From the NCBI GenBank assembly GCA_030652805.1, contig JAUSPT010000036.1, positions 1-56,729 on the forward strand: a stretch of 56,729 nt of DNA, read 5' to 3'. Under the pieces are notes generated by a model. It saw only the letters and a program-made list of their open reading frames with translations, did not search any database and was not told where the DNA came from. The translations under genes were made by a program, and so were the position numbers. Within the stretch, counting starts at the first letter, position 1. Each line of letters opens with the position of its first letter. This DNA is from a bacterium (lineage in GTDB: Bacteria; JAHJDO01). Below, one piece after another: positions 8,289-15,875 of the stretch.

Positions 8289-9664
8289 ACGCTGTTATCT
8301 ATAGCTCTAGCAGCTCTCTTGCCTGCTCCCATAGCCTCAATCACTGTGGCTGCACCTGTTACAATGTCCCCCCCAGCATATACTCCTTCGAGAGAGGTTT
8401 CTCCTGTAATATTATCAGCAACTATATTCCCCTTTCTAGTTAATTTCAACCCGGGAGTCATAGATAAGAGCAGAGGATTTGGCCCTTGCCCAATTGCAAT
8501 AACTACTGTATCTATATCTACTAAATACTCTGATCCATCTATGGGAAGAGGTCTTCTTCTTCCTGTATCATCAGGTTCTCCAAGTTTCATTTTGAGACAC
8601 TTTACCTGCTTAACCCAACCTTTCTCGTCCCCTATTATCTCAATAGGCAATGTAAGCAGATCAAGTTCTATTCCTTCTTCCTCTGCATGGTGAATTTCCT
8701 CAGCTCTTGCAGGCATTTCAGAACGCGAACGGCGATAAATTATGCAAACCTTTTTTGCCCCGAGACGTCTCGCAACCCTTGCTGAATCCATAGCCACATT
8801 CCCTGCTCCAACCACAGCAACCTTCACTCCTATCTTGATTGGAGTGTCATATTCAGGAAACCTGTAAGCCTTCATAAGATTTGCTCTTGTAAGAAATTCA
8901 TTGGCAGAATAAACACCATTATAGTTTTCACCGGGTATCCCAAGAAAATACGGAAATCCTGCACCTGTACCAATAAACACAGCTTTATAGCCTGCGTCAA
9001 ATAATTCCTCAATTGTAATAGTCCTTCCAATTATAATATTTGTCTTGATCTCTACTCCCAAATTTTTAACATATTCTATTTCATAATCAAGAACATCTCT
9101 CGGCATCCTGAATTCAGGAATACCGTATCTTAACACCCCTCCTGGCGCATGCAAGGATTCAAAGATAGTTACCTTCCAACTCATCCTTGCTAAATCACCG
9201 GCACATGTTAGACCAGCCGGACCTGCACCTATAACTGCTGCTCGTGGTCTGCCCTCTGCCCTCTGCTCTTTTCTCTCTGTCGTCTGTCGTCTGTTTTTCC
9301 TCCCCCAGTCTGCAACAAATCTTTCCAACCTCCCAATTGCAACAGGTTCACTTTTTTTCTTCAAAGTACATACTATTTCGCATTGTGTCTCCTGAGGACA
9401 AACACGACCGCAAATAGCAGGAAGATTATTCTTTTCTCTTAGTATAGTCAGCGCCTCTGGAAATTTGCGTTCTGCAACAAGTTCTATAAATCCCGGAATA
9501 TCTATTTCTACAGGACATCCTGCCATACATGGAGCTTTTTTACATTGCAGGCATCTTTTTGCTTCTGCAATTGCCTGGTCATCAGTATATCCAAGAGCTA
9601 CTTCATTAAAATTTTTTATTCTCTCTTGTGGCAGCTGTTCAGGCATCAAGAGTCTTTTTTGCAT
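8249..9664 (-). CDS. nfnB: NfnB/GltA-like NAD(P)-dependent oxidoreductase, large subunit
   Basis: A glutamate-synthase-small-subunit-like flavoprotein. The N-terminal cysteines CLQCKKAPCMAGCP and CGRVCPQETQCEIVC bind two [4Fe-4S] clusters; AVIGAGPAGLTCAG binds FAD and VAVVGAGNVAMDSARVA binds NAD(P)H. Followed by an FNR-like partner, this is the NfnAB (NADH-dependent ferredoxin:NADP oxidoreductase) or SudAB pair, typical of anaerobes. I prefer the ATG at 9664, with GGGGG seven bases upstream; earlier starts at 9670 or 9691 exist. Two oddities: a heptamer microsatellite lies in frame between the Fe-S and FAD domains, and the C-terminal SKHKARNTKQY comes from a dispersed repeat. Confidence 0.88.
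   Translation of the reverse strand: MQKRLLMPEQLPQERIKNFNEVALGYTDDQAIAEAKRCLQCKKAPCMAGCPVEIDIPGFIELVAERKFPEALTILREKNNLPAICGRVCPQETQCEIVCTLKKKSEPVAIGRLERFVADWGRKNRRQTTERKEQRAEGRPRAAVIGAGPAGLTCAGDLARMSWKVTIFESLHAPGGVLRYGIPEFRMPRDVLDYEIEYVKNLGVEIKTNIIIGRTITIEELFDAGYKAVFIGTGAGFPYFLGIPGENYNGVYSANEFLTRANLMKAYRFPEYDTPIKIGVKVAVVGAGNVAMDSARVARRLGAKKVCIIYRRSRSEMPARAEEIHHAEEEGIELDLLTLPIEIIGDEKGWVKQVKCLKMKLGEPDDTGRRRPLPIDGSEYLVDIDTVVIAIGQGPNPLLLSMTPGLKLTRKGNIVADNITGETSLEGVYAGGDIVTGAATVIEAMGAGKRAARAIDNSVNSKHKARNTKQY
9250..9301 (-). repeat. In-frame heptamer microsatellite inside nfnB
   Basis: The plus strand reads GCCCTCT twice, then GCTCTTTT-CTCTCT, then GTCGTCT twice: a degenerate 7-base tandem array of CT-rich units. 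On the coding strand it gives the charged linker RQTTERKEQRAEGR between the Fe-S domain and the FAD Rossmann motif. Members of the family join these domains with a short linker, so the array looks like an added segment that keeps the frame. Confidence 0.7.
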
Positions 9665-10491
9665 CTGCATACCCCCTTTCCAGAAGCACATAAGGACTCC
9701 TTCTCTTCATCCAGAAATCTGGCATTTCTGTTCGTCAACTCATCAAAATCAACAAGATGCCCGTCAAATTCAGGTCCGTCAACACACGCAAACTTTACCT
9801 CACCCCCTACAGTCACTCTGCATGAACCGCACATACCAGTGCCGTCCACCATTATAGGGTTGAGGTTAACAATTGTCGGAATGTTGAACTGCTTTGTCAT
9901 AAGACATACAAACTTCATCATAATTATAGGCCCGATAGCTATGACCAGATCTATCTTCCTTTTTGTCAATATATCTTTTAACGGGTCAGTAACAACTCCT
10001 CTTCTTCCATATGAGCCATCGTCTGTTGTAATAAACAATTCATCACTGATTTTCCGCATTTGGTCTTCAAGAATAACCATATCTCTAGCTCTTGCTCCAA
10101 TTATTGAGAGAACTTCGTTCCCTATTTTTTTTAATGCCCTGGCTTCAGGATATATAACCGCTACGCCGACTCCTCCTCCAATACATACAACTGTTCCAAT
10201 CTTCTCTACTCTTCCCGGATGTCCAAGAGGTCCTGCAACATCAATTAAGGAATCCCCTTTTTCTAACATTCCCAATTTTTTTGTTGTTTTCCCAACCTCC
10301 TGAAATATTATGGTAATACTGCCTGTTTTTGGATCAAAATCATTTATTGTAAGGGGAATTCTCTCCCCTTTCTCATCTATTCTAAGCACTATAAATTGCC
10401 CTGGTTTTGCTTTTTTGGCTATTTCCGGCGCTGAGACCACCATGCTCTTTATCTCTTTGGATAACTGTTTTACATCTAATATTCTGAACAT
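9646..10491 (-). CDS. nfnA: NfnA-like FAD/NAD-binding and [2Fe-2S] subunit
   Basis: A 281-residue ferredoxin-NADP reductase-like protein of the sulfide/dihydroorotate dehydrogenase electron-transfer family. VLRIDEKGERIPLTI is the flavin contact; VGGGVGVAVIYPEARAL-like glycines bind NAD. The C-terminal GTGMCGSCRVTVGG and FACVDGPEF cysteines bind a [2Fe-2S] cluster. It overlaps the nfnB gene by 19 bases from the preferred nfnB start, consistent with a stoichiometric complex. The pair interconverts NADH, NADPH and reduced ferredoxin; SudAB or archaeal-type glutamate synthase partner roles cannot be excluded. Confidence 0.88.
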   Translation of the reverse strand: MFRILDVKQLSKEIKSMVVSAPEIAKKAKPGQFIVLRIDEKGERIPLTINDFDPKTGSITIIFQEVGKTTKKLGMLEKGDSLIDVAGPLGHPGRVEKIGTVVCIGGGVGVAVIYPEARALKKIGNEVLSIIGARARDMVILEDQMRKISDELFITTDDGSYGRRGVVTDPLKDILTKRKIDLVIAIGPIIMMKFVCLMTKQFNIPTIVNLNPIMVDGTGMCGSCRVTVGGEVKFACVDGPEFDGHLVDFDELTNRNARFLDEEKESLCASGKGVCRCKKDS

Positions 10492-10644
10492 ACTGAATTG
10501 CCTATGATTTTACATATGTAACGGGAAATTAATATACTTTAGCATTTATCAAATTACAAGCGTAAAAATTTCCTATGATACAAATAAAATATCAGATATA
10601 ATGTTTGTTGAATTTTCCCAAAAAGGAAAGTAGAAAGAGTAAAA
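10492..10644. promoter_or_regulatory. Divergent intergenic region with a weak promoter candidate
   Basis: This gap separates the leftward nfnA run from the rightward ceramidase-like gene. A TATAAT lies at 10597-10602 on the plus strand, about 43 bases before the ATG, but the upstream hexamer at 17-base spacing (TATGAT) is a poor -35. A matching leftward promoter for nfnA must lie here too; I see no convincing one. AAAGGAAAG-like purines precede the ATG at 10645. Confidence 0.3.
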
Positions 10645-11970
10645 ATGTTAAAAGCAGGATTTTCAAAGATAGACATCACTCCAGATATCGGATGCTATCT
10701 TCAAGGGCACTTTGATGTAAGAATAGCTAAAAAAATTCATGATCCATTGTTTGCTAAAGCTGCAGTATTTGATGACGGCAAAAACAAAATTTGCATAGTT
10801 TCATGTGATTTAGTTGGAATGGAGAAGGAGGAAGTTAAATCTGCCAGAAACCTCATAGAAAAAGAAACTGGAATCCCTGATGAAAACATCATTATCTGCG
10901 CAACACACACACATACAGGTCCTTCATTAATATACAAAAACGACTCTGGAATTACACATGGACTGGATGAAAAATGGCTTACAGCATTGCCTTCCAGAAT
11001 AGCGTCTGCAGCAGTTGATGCTTTCCACTCAACAAAAGAAACAAAAGTAGCGTGCTTGAGTGGAGAAGAACATGGTGTTTCCTTTAACCGCAGATTTATA
11101 ATGAAAAATGGAAAAGTCATAACAAATCCCGGAATAGGAAATCCTGATATTATTAAGCCTGCAGGGCCAATTGACCCTGAAGTGGGAGTTTTGGCTTTTG
11201 GAGAGGACTATAATAAAATTGATGGACTTATAGTTAATTTCGCATTACATACAGACACTGTTGATGGATATGAAGTATCGGCAGATTTCCCGGGAGTCAT
11301 AAACAATGTTATTGCAAGACAAATGGGAGATATAGGATTTGTTTATACTTCAGGAGCTATGGGCAATATCAATCATCATAATGTAAAAGGAGACCCAAAT
11401 AAAAAATACGAATATTTTGAACATGCATTACGCACAGGAAGAGTTCTAGGCTCTGAGATAATTAAAACTGTTGCAAGAATGGAGAAATTCAGAGATGACG
11501 CTACTGTTTCAGGAAAAAGAATCCAGGTAAAAATGCCTTTAAAGGATTATGATGAAAATTCTATCAGGAAGGCAAAAGAAATAGTATCAAGCAGAAAAAA
11601 TTACGCAGGTTCAGATTGGCCTGGACATATGGAAGAATTTCTTGCGAGCCGAGGGTTGCTCAGAACTCAAGAACTGGGCAAGGGTGAATACACCACAGAA
11701 ATTACCGCTGTCAGAATAGGAGATATAGCATTTATAACTGTACCATGTGAATATTTTGTGGAGTTCGGACTTGAAATAAAGGAAATATCTCCTTTCTCAA
11801 AAACTTTCGTTATAGAACTAGGCGGAGATTATCTGGGATATATTGCCAGAAAGGAATCTTTTGAACAGGGAGGATATGAATCAACAGGCGCAGCTTTCAA
11901 GCAGGAAGCAGGTTATATATTAAGAGATAAAGCAGTAGAATTACTTAATAAACTATATAAAAGTGAATAG
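10645..11970 (+). CDS. Neutral/alkaline ceramidase-like protein
   Basis: A 441-residue protein of the neutral/alkaline non-lysosomal ceramidase N-terminal family. The opening AGFSKIDITPDIGCYLQGH and the metal-ligand stretch CATHTHTGPS near residue 90 are characteristic. A second conserved block reads NFALHTDTVDG-YEVSADFPG. No signal peptide is seen and it is shorter than true ceramidases, which carry a C-terminal Ig-like domain. In PVC-type genomes many such proteins lie in sugar-catabolism neighbourhoods with unknown substrates, so amide hydrolysis of ceramide is not proven here. It is followed by a DegT aminotransferase. Confidence 0.8.
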   Translation: MLKAGFSKIDITPDIGCYLQGHFDVRIAKKIHDPLFAKAAVFDDGKNKICIVSCDLVGMEKEEVKSARNLIEKETGIPDENIIICATHTHTGPSLIYKNDSGITHGLDEKWLTALPSRIASAAVDAFHSTKETKVACLSGEEHGVSFNRRFIMKNGKVITNPGIGNPDIIKPAGPIDPEVGVLAFGEDYNKIDGLIVNFALHTDTVDGYEVSADFPGVINNVIARQMGDIGFVYTSGAMGNINHHNVKGDPNKKYEYFEHALRTGRVLGSEIIKTVARMEKFRDDATVSGKRIQVKMPLKDYDENSIRKAKEIVSSRKNYAGSDWPGHMEEFLASRGLLRTQELGKGEYTTEITAVRIGDIAFITVPCEYFVEFGLEIKEISPFSKTFVIELGGDYLGYIARKESFEQGGYESTGAAFKQEAGYILRDKAVELLNKLYKSE

Positions 11971-12005
11971 TAAGTGGATTGTATCCCAGACAAGGAGAAG
12001 AACAT

Positions 12006-13283
12006 ATGAGTAAAGAACAACTTGCAATAAACGGAGGAAAACCAGTTTGTGAAGAATCATTTCCAAAATGGCCACATTTTGAAGAGGAAACAATTCAGGC
12101 CGCAATGGGCCCCTTAAAAAATGGAAAAACTAATTACTGGACAGGCCCTCTGGGAATGGAATTTGAGAACAAGTTTGCCCAGTGGAACGGAGCAAAATTC
12201 GGTATATCTGTAATGAACGGAACTGCTGCGCTGCATACAGCAGTTTCATGCTTAGGAATAGGACCCGGAGACGAAGTAATATGCCCTTCATATTCCTTTA
12301 TAGCATCTTCCTTTTGTATTCTGCAGGCAGGGGCTATACCAATCTTTGCTGATGTTAAAAAGGAAGATCATACAATTGACGCTGTGAGCATTGAAAAAAA
12401 AATAAATAAAAAAACTAAAGCCATTCTTGTTGTGCATCTCTACGGTATTGTCTGCGATATGGATCCAATCATGGAGATTGCAAAAAAGCATGACCTGTTT
12501 GTAATTGAAGACTGCGCACAATGCTTCGGAGGAGTTTATAAAGGGAAAAAAGCCGGTACAATAGGTAATGCTGGAGCGTTTAGTTTCTGTCAGACTAAAC
12601 ACTTTACAACTGGTGGTGAAGGTGGATGCGCAATTACAAATGATGAAGACCTGTCATGGAAATGCAAGTCATTCAGAGACCATGGGTATAACATCCCGGC
12701 AAGACTCAAAGCTCAGGCAGAGGGCAAGAGGCTCCCATATATTCACGAGATGGTTGGCTTTAATTATAGAATGACAGAAATGCAGTCAGCTATAGGACTA
12801 AAAGAACTGGCAAGACTTGACAGCTATCATTTAAAGAATAGAAGACGAAACGGAGAGATGATAATAAAAGCATTATCCAATCATAATGCGATTAAGTACT
12901 TACCGCCTCATAAATCTGACAGGTTAAATGCATTCTGGCTCTTTCCAATTACACTGAATATGGATAATTTGACATGCGATATTCAGACCTTTGTAGATTC
13001 TATAGCAAAAGAGGGCGTTCCTGTTATGCCTGTTCAGTGGTGGCAATCCTACAGGGAAAAAGCATTTACTGAGCATATGGGCTTTGGCACAGCTAAATTC
13101 CCATTTGAGTCAAAAGAGTATACACGAGCTGAAGCAGTAGACTATTCAGGATTTATATGTAAAAATGCTTCGTGGCTTGAGCAGAGAACATGCGCCTTTC
13201 CTGTTCATCCAGTGTATGAAAAAAAACACATTCAATACATGATAGATGCATTCTGTAAAGTTGCAGAAGCATATATGCGTTAA
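12006..13283 (+). CDS. DegT/DnrJ/EryC1/StrS-family aminotransferase
   Basis: A sugar or cyclitol aminotransferase of fold type I. The opening ING-GKPVCEE is typical of the AHBA-synthase/StrS branch. GTAALHTAVSCLGIGPGDEV, PVHPVY near the end, the PLP Asp region EDCAQCFGG and the lysine in FSFCQTKHFTTGGEGG are visible. I use the ATG at 12006 (MSKEQLAING) with AAGGAGAAG upstream; the TTG at 11979 gives a longer frame but has no such signal. Family members aminate keto-sugars or scyllo-inosose. The neighbouring ceramidase-like and DUF1015 genes are closely spaced and co-oriented. Confidence 0.88.
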   Translation: MSKEQLAINGGKPVCEESFPKWPHFEEETIQAAMGPLKNGKTNYWTGPLGMEFENKFAQWNGAKFGISVMNGTAALHTAVSCLGIGPGDEVICPSYSFIASSFCILQAGAIPIFADVKKEDHTIDAVSIEKKINKKTKAILVVHLYGIVCDMDPIMEIAKKHDLFVIEDCAQCFGGVYKGKKAGTIGNAGAFSFCQTKHFTTGGEGGCAITNDEDLSWKCKSFRDHGYNIPARLKAQAEGKRLPYIHEMVGFNYRMTEMQSAIGLKELARLDSYHLKNRRRNGEMIIKALSNHNAIKYLPPHKSDRLNAFWLFPITLNMDNLTCDIQTFVDSIAKEGVPVMPVQWWQSYREKAFTEHMGFGTAKFPFESKEYTRAEAVDYSGFICKNASWLEQRTCAFPVHPVYEKKHIQYMIDAFCKVAEAYMR

Positions 13284-13295
13284 TGGGAGATAAAT

Positions 13296-14600
13296 ATGGC
13301 TATTATTAAACCTTTTAGAGGCATTAGATACAATAAAGAAAAAATACAGAACTTAGAAAAGGTTGTCTCGCCGCCGTATGATGTGATCTCCGAGCAGGAA
13401 AAAAGAGACTATCTTAATTCCAGCCCCTATAATATTATAAGACTCATATTGCCTGAGCCTGACGGGGGAAATGACAAATACAACTCTGCACGCAATCTGC
13501 TTAATCAGTGGTTAAACTCTGATATTATAAAAAGAGACGAATGTCTCTCAATATACATATATCAGCAGATTTTTAATATTAATGGAGATGATATAACAAG
13601 AACAGGTTTTATATGTTTGCTGAAATTGGAAGATTTTAAAACTGGAACTGTTCTGCCGCATGAGAAAACGTTGAGCGCGCCTAAAGAAGACAGGTTGCGC
13701 TTAATGAACGCATGTAAAGCGAACCTCTCTCAAATATTCGGACTGTATCAGGACACAAAACATACCATATCTCAAATACTAAAAACACACACTTCCGATT
13801 CGCCCATTGCGGATGTTACAGATACAAAAGGAGAAAAACACAAACTATGGGCGATTGCGAATAAGGATGATATTGCCGCGATCATTAACGCTATGCAGGA
13901 TAAAAAAGTTTTTATTGCTGATGGGCATCACAGGTATGAAACAGCTCTTAATTATAAGAAAAAATTAGCTAAAACCAATAGCAGTCATACTGGAGATGAA
14001 CCTTATAACTTTATCATGACGTACCTATGTGAAATGAATGACTCAGGTCTTGTTGTTCTCCCGACACACAGGCTTTTAAAAGATCTGCCTGAAGAGGTAA
14101 TACCTCAAGAGGTAATACCTCAATTTGACAAGTCTACATTCAAACAAAATTTATCTGCCTATTTTGATGTGATCCAGACCAACAAAAAGAATCTATTTGA
14201 ATATATGGAGAAAAACAGAGATAAACACATATTTGGACTATATATGGGAAAGGGTGAATTTTACGCGTTGAAACACAAGGGGTTGAAACCCCTTGTTCAG
14301 GAAAATATACCCGATGCATGGAAAGAGCTTGATGTCGCAATCCTGCATAAGGTAATTATTGAAAACATACTCGGAATTACAGAAGAGGAAGTAAAGAGCC
14401 AAAAGAACATAAAATACGTATCTGACAAAGAGGAAGGCATCAGGCAAATAGATAATGGTTTCTATGAGCTTCTACTATTCTTAAATCCGACAAAACTCAG
14501 CCAGATTAAGGAAATATCTCTTAAAGGTGAAGTTATGCCTCAAAAATCCACATATTTCTATCCTAAGTTGCTTACTGGACTTGTAATTAACAAATTGTGA
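13296..14600 (+). CDS. DUF1015 family protein
   Basis: A 434-residue protein with the family hallmarks IIKPFRGIRYN, VVSPPYDVISEQE and the central IADGHHRYETALNYK. DUF1015 proteins are widespread in anaerobes and often sit near serine or phosphoglycerate metabolism genes; some are proposed phosphatase- or kinase-like, which I cannot confirm. Two palindromic insertions keep the frame: a tandem palindrome at 14094-14123 coding EVIPQEVIPQ, and a 22-base palindrome at 14275-14296 coding HKGLKPLV. Both fall in the C-terminal half and look foreign to the family. Confidence 0.85.
   Translation: MAIIKPFRGIRYNKEKIQNLEKVVSPPYDVISEQEKRDYLNSSPYNIIRLILPEPDGGNDKYNSARNLLNQWLNSDIIKRDECLSIYIYQQIFNINGDDITRTGFICLLKLEDFKTGTVLPHEKTLSAPKEDRLRLMNACKANLSQIFGLYQDTKHTISQILKTHTSDSPIADVTDTKGEKHKLWAIANKDDIAAIINAMQDKKVFIADGHHRYETALNYKKKLAKTNSSHTGDEPYNFIMTYLCEMNDSGLVVLPTHRLLKDLPEEVIPQEVIPQFDKSTFKQNLSAYFDVIQTNKKNLFEYMEKNRDKHIFGLYMGKGEFYALKHKGLKPLVQENIPDAWKELDVAILHKVIIENILGITEEEVKSQKNIKYVSDKEEGIRQIDNGFYELLLFLNPTKLSQIKEISLKGEVMPQKSTYFYPKLLTGLVINKL
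14094..14123 (+). repeat. Tandem palindromic 15-mer inside the DUF1015 gene
   Basis: Two exact tandem copies of GAGGTAATACCTCAA. Each holds the perfect palindrome GAGGTA-A-TACCTC. They encode EVIPQEVIPQ in frame between HRLLKDLPE and FDKSTF. Confidence 0.85.
14275..14296 (+). repeat. 22-base palindrome inside the DUF1015 gene
   Basis: ACAAGGGGTT, a two-base GA loop, then AACCCCTTGT: ten perfect base pairs, in frame in the coding sequence. It has no U-tract and lies about 300 bases before the stop, so it is not a terminator. Confidence 0.85.
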
Positions 14601-14632
14601 ATTTTCAGTTTTTAATGCTTAATTATGAATGA

Positions 14633-14722
14633 GAGGTGTGTGTTGAGCCGCCCAGCTTTAGTGCGTCGTAAGGGAGACAGGAGAGTGTTTGCTGCGGAGG
14701 CGAGACATATGCCGAGCAGACA
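14633..14722 (+). ncRNA. Candidate structured RNA element, copy 1
   Basis: A 90-base block between the DUF1015 stop and the GT1 start, matching 22262-22351 at 81 of 90 positions without a gap. The ends pair: GGTGTGTG (14635-14642) with CATATGCC (14706-14713), eight pairs including G-U. Where the two copies differ in this helix, pairing is kept. The 34-base centre starting TCGTAAGGGAGACAGG is invariant. Other possible helices are CAGC/GCTG and a small GTC/GAC hairpin. The orientation is assumed from the downstream genes. I do not recognise it as a known riboswitch or sRNA family. Confidence 0.55.
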
Positions 14723-14741
14723 ATAATAAAAGGAAATTAAA

Positions 14742-15875
14742 ATGAGAGTTGCAATAGTCCATGACTGGCTCACAGGTATGCGGGGCGGAGAAAAGTGTCT
14801 GGAGATATTCTGCGAGCTGTTTCCGGACGCTCAAATCTTCACACTCGTCCATATTCCCGAGAAAATAACAGACACTATAAACAGAATGAATATTAAAACG
14901 TCTTTTATTCAGAACCTACCTTTCTCAAAAACAAAATATAGAAATTACCTGCCTCTTTTTCCTATTGCTGTAGAGTCATTTGATATGAGGGGATATGATA
15001 TTGTCCTGAGCAGCAGCCACTGCGTTGCTAAAGGCGCCCTAACGCCTCCAGAAACCTATCACATATGCTATTGCTACACGCCAATGAGATATGCATGGGA
15101 TATGTATCACGAGTATTTCTCCCACGAGCGGCTCGGTCCTATTTCTAAGTTTACCGTTCCTTTTTTTATGAACCGCATAAGGGTATGGGATGAAGCATCC
15201 TCCCGCAGAGTAGATGATTTTATCGCTATTTCAAAACATGTTGCAACAAGAATCAAACATTATTACAGAAGAGAATCAAGCGTTATATATCCGCCTGTGG
15301 ACACTGATTTCTATACACCGATGCCCGAGGCAATGCCTGAGACATTGTCTCGGGATAAAAATTTTTATCTTATGATCTCAGCATTAACTTATTACAAAAG
15401 AATTGATATAGCCATTAAAGCGTTCAATGAGCTGAAACTGCCTCTTATAATAATCGGCAGCGGTCCGGAAGAAAAAAAGCTGAAAGCCTTAGCAAATCCT
15501 AACATAACGTTTTTAGGCTGGCAGCCTGATAATATACTGCACGAATACTATGCTATGTGCAAAGGTTTTATATTCCCGGGCAAGGAAGATTTCGGCATAA
15601 CTCCTATTGAGGCTCAGTCATGCGGCAAAGGAGTAATTGCATACGCTGAAGGCGGCGTTCTGGAAACAGTTAAACACGGTCTAAATGGAGTTCTATTTAA
15701 AGAACAAAATCCGCATTCTTTGATTGAAGCTGTAAGAACTTTTGAGAAAATAAGATTTGATAAAGATAAAATCCGCAAAAACACTCTTTCTTTCAACAAG
15801 CAGAGATTCAAGAAGGAAATCAAGGATGCGATTATGAATAAATACCAAGAATATACAAAACACAATTTCGTGTAA
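14742..15875 (+). CDS. GT1-family (GT4-type) glycosyltransferase, WbaZ-like
   Basis: A 377-residue GT-B glycosyltransferase for surface polysaccharide. The N-terminal VAIVHDWLTGMRGGEKCLE is the WbaZ/mannosyltransferase opening. CYCYTPMRYAWDMYHEYF is a conserved block, and the C-terminal FGITPIEAQSCGKGVIAYAEGG holds the E-x7-E nucleotide-sugar site. Residues about 195-205 (MPEAMPETLSR) are coded by a palindromic insertion (15324-15354) placed between FYTP and NFYLMISAL. Its stop overlaps the next gene's ATG (TAATG). The donor is probably GDP-mannose, by family resemblance only. Confidence 0.88.
   Translation: MRVAIVHDWLTGMRGGEKCLEIFCELFPDAQIFTLVHIPEKITDTINRMNIKTSFIQNLPFSKTKYRNYLPLFPIAVESFDMRGYDIVLSSSHCVAKGALTPPETYHICYCYTPMRYAWDMYHEYFSHERLGPISKFTVPFFMNRIRVWDEASSRRVDDFIAISKHVATRIKHYYRRESSVIYPPVDTDFYTPMPEAMPETLSRDKNFYLMISALTYYKRIDIAIKAFNELKLPLIIIGSGPEEKKLKALANPNITFLGWQPDNILHEYYAMCKGFIFPGKEDFGITPIEAQSCGKGVIAYAEGGVLETVKHGLNGVLFKEQNPHSLIEAVRTFEKIRFDKDKIRKNTLSFNKQRFKKEIKDAIMNKYQEYTKHNFV
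15324..15354 (+). repeat. Palindromic insertion inside the GT1 gene
   Basis: CCCGAGGCAATG (15324-15335), a 7-base loop, then CATTGTCTCGGG (15343-15354). Eleven Watson-Crick pairs and one G-T pair. The frame is kept. Confidence 0.85.

Noticed and set aside
9250-9301. A CRISPR array
   Set aside because: Units are 7 bases without spacers, in coding sequence. Nothing in the window has the repeat-spacer pattern or cas genes.
14275-14296. Rho-independent terminator
   Set aside because: It is inside a gene, lacks a U-tract and is followed by ~300 bases of intact coding frame.
14633-14722. Integron attC site
   Set aside because: It has an outer helix, but no RYYYAAC/GTTRRRY core sites at the ends and no integron integrase is present.
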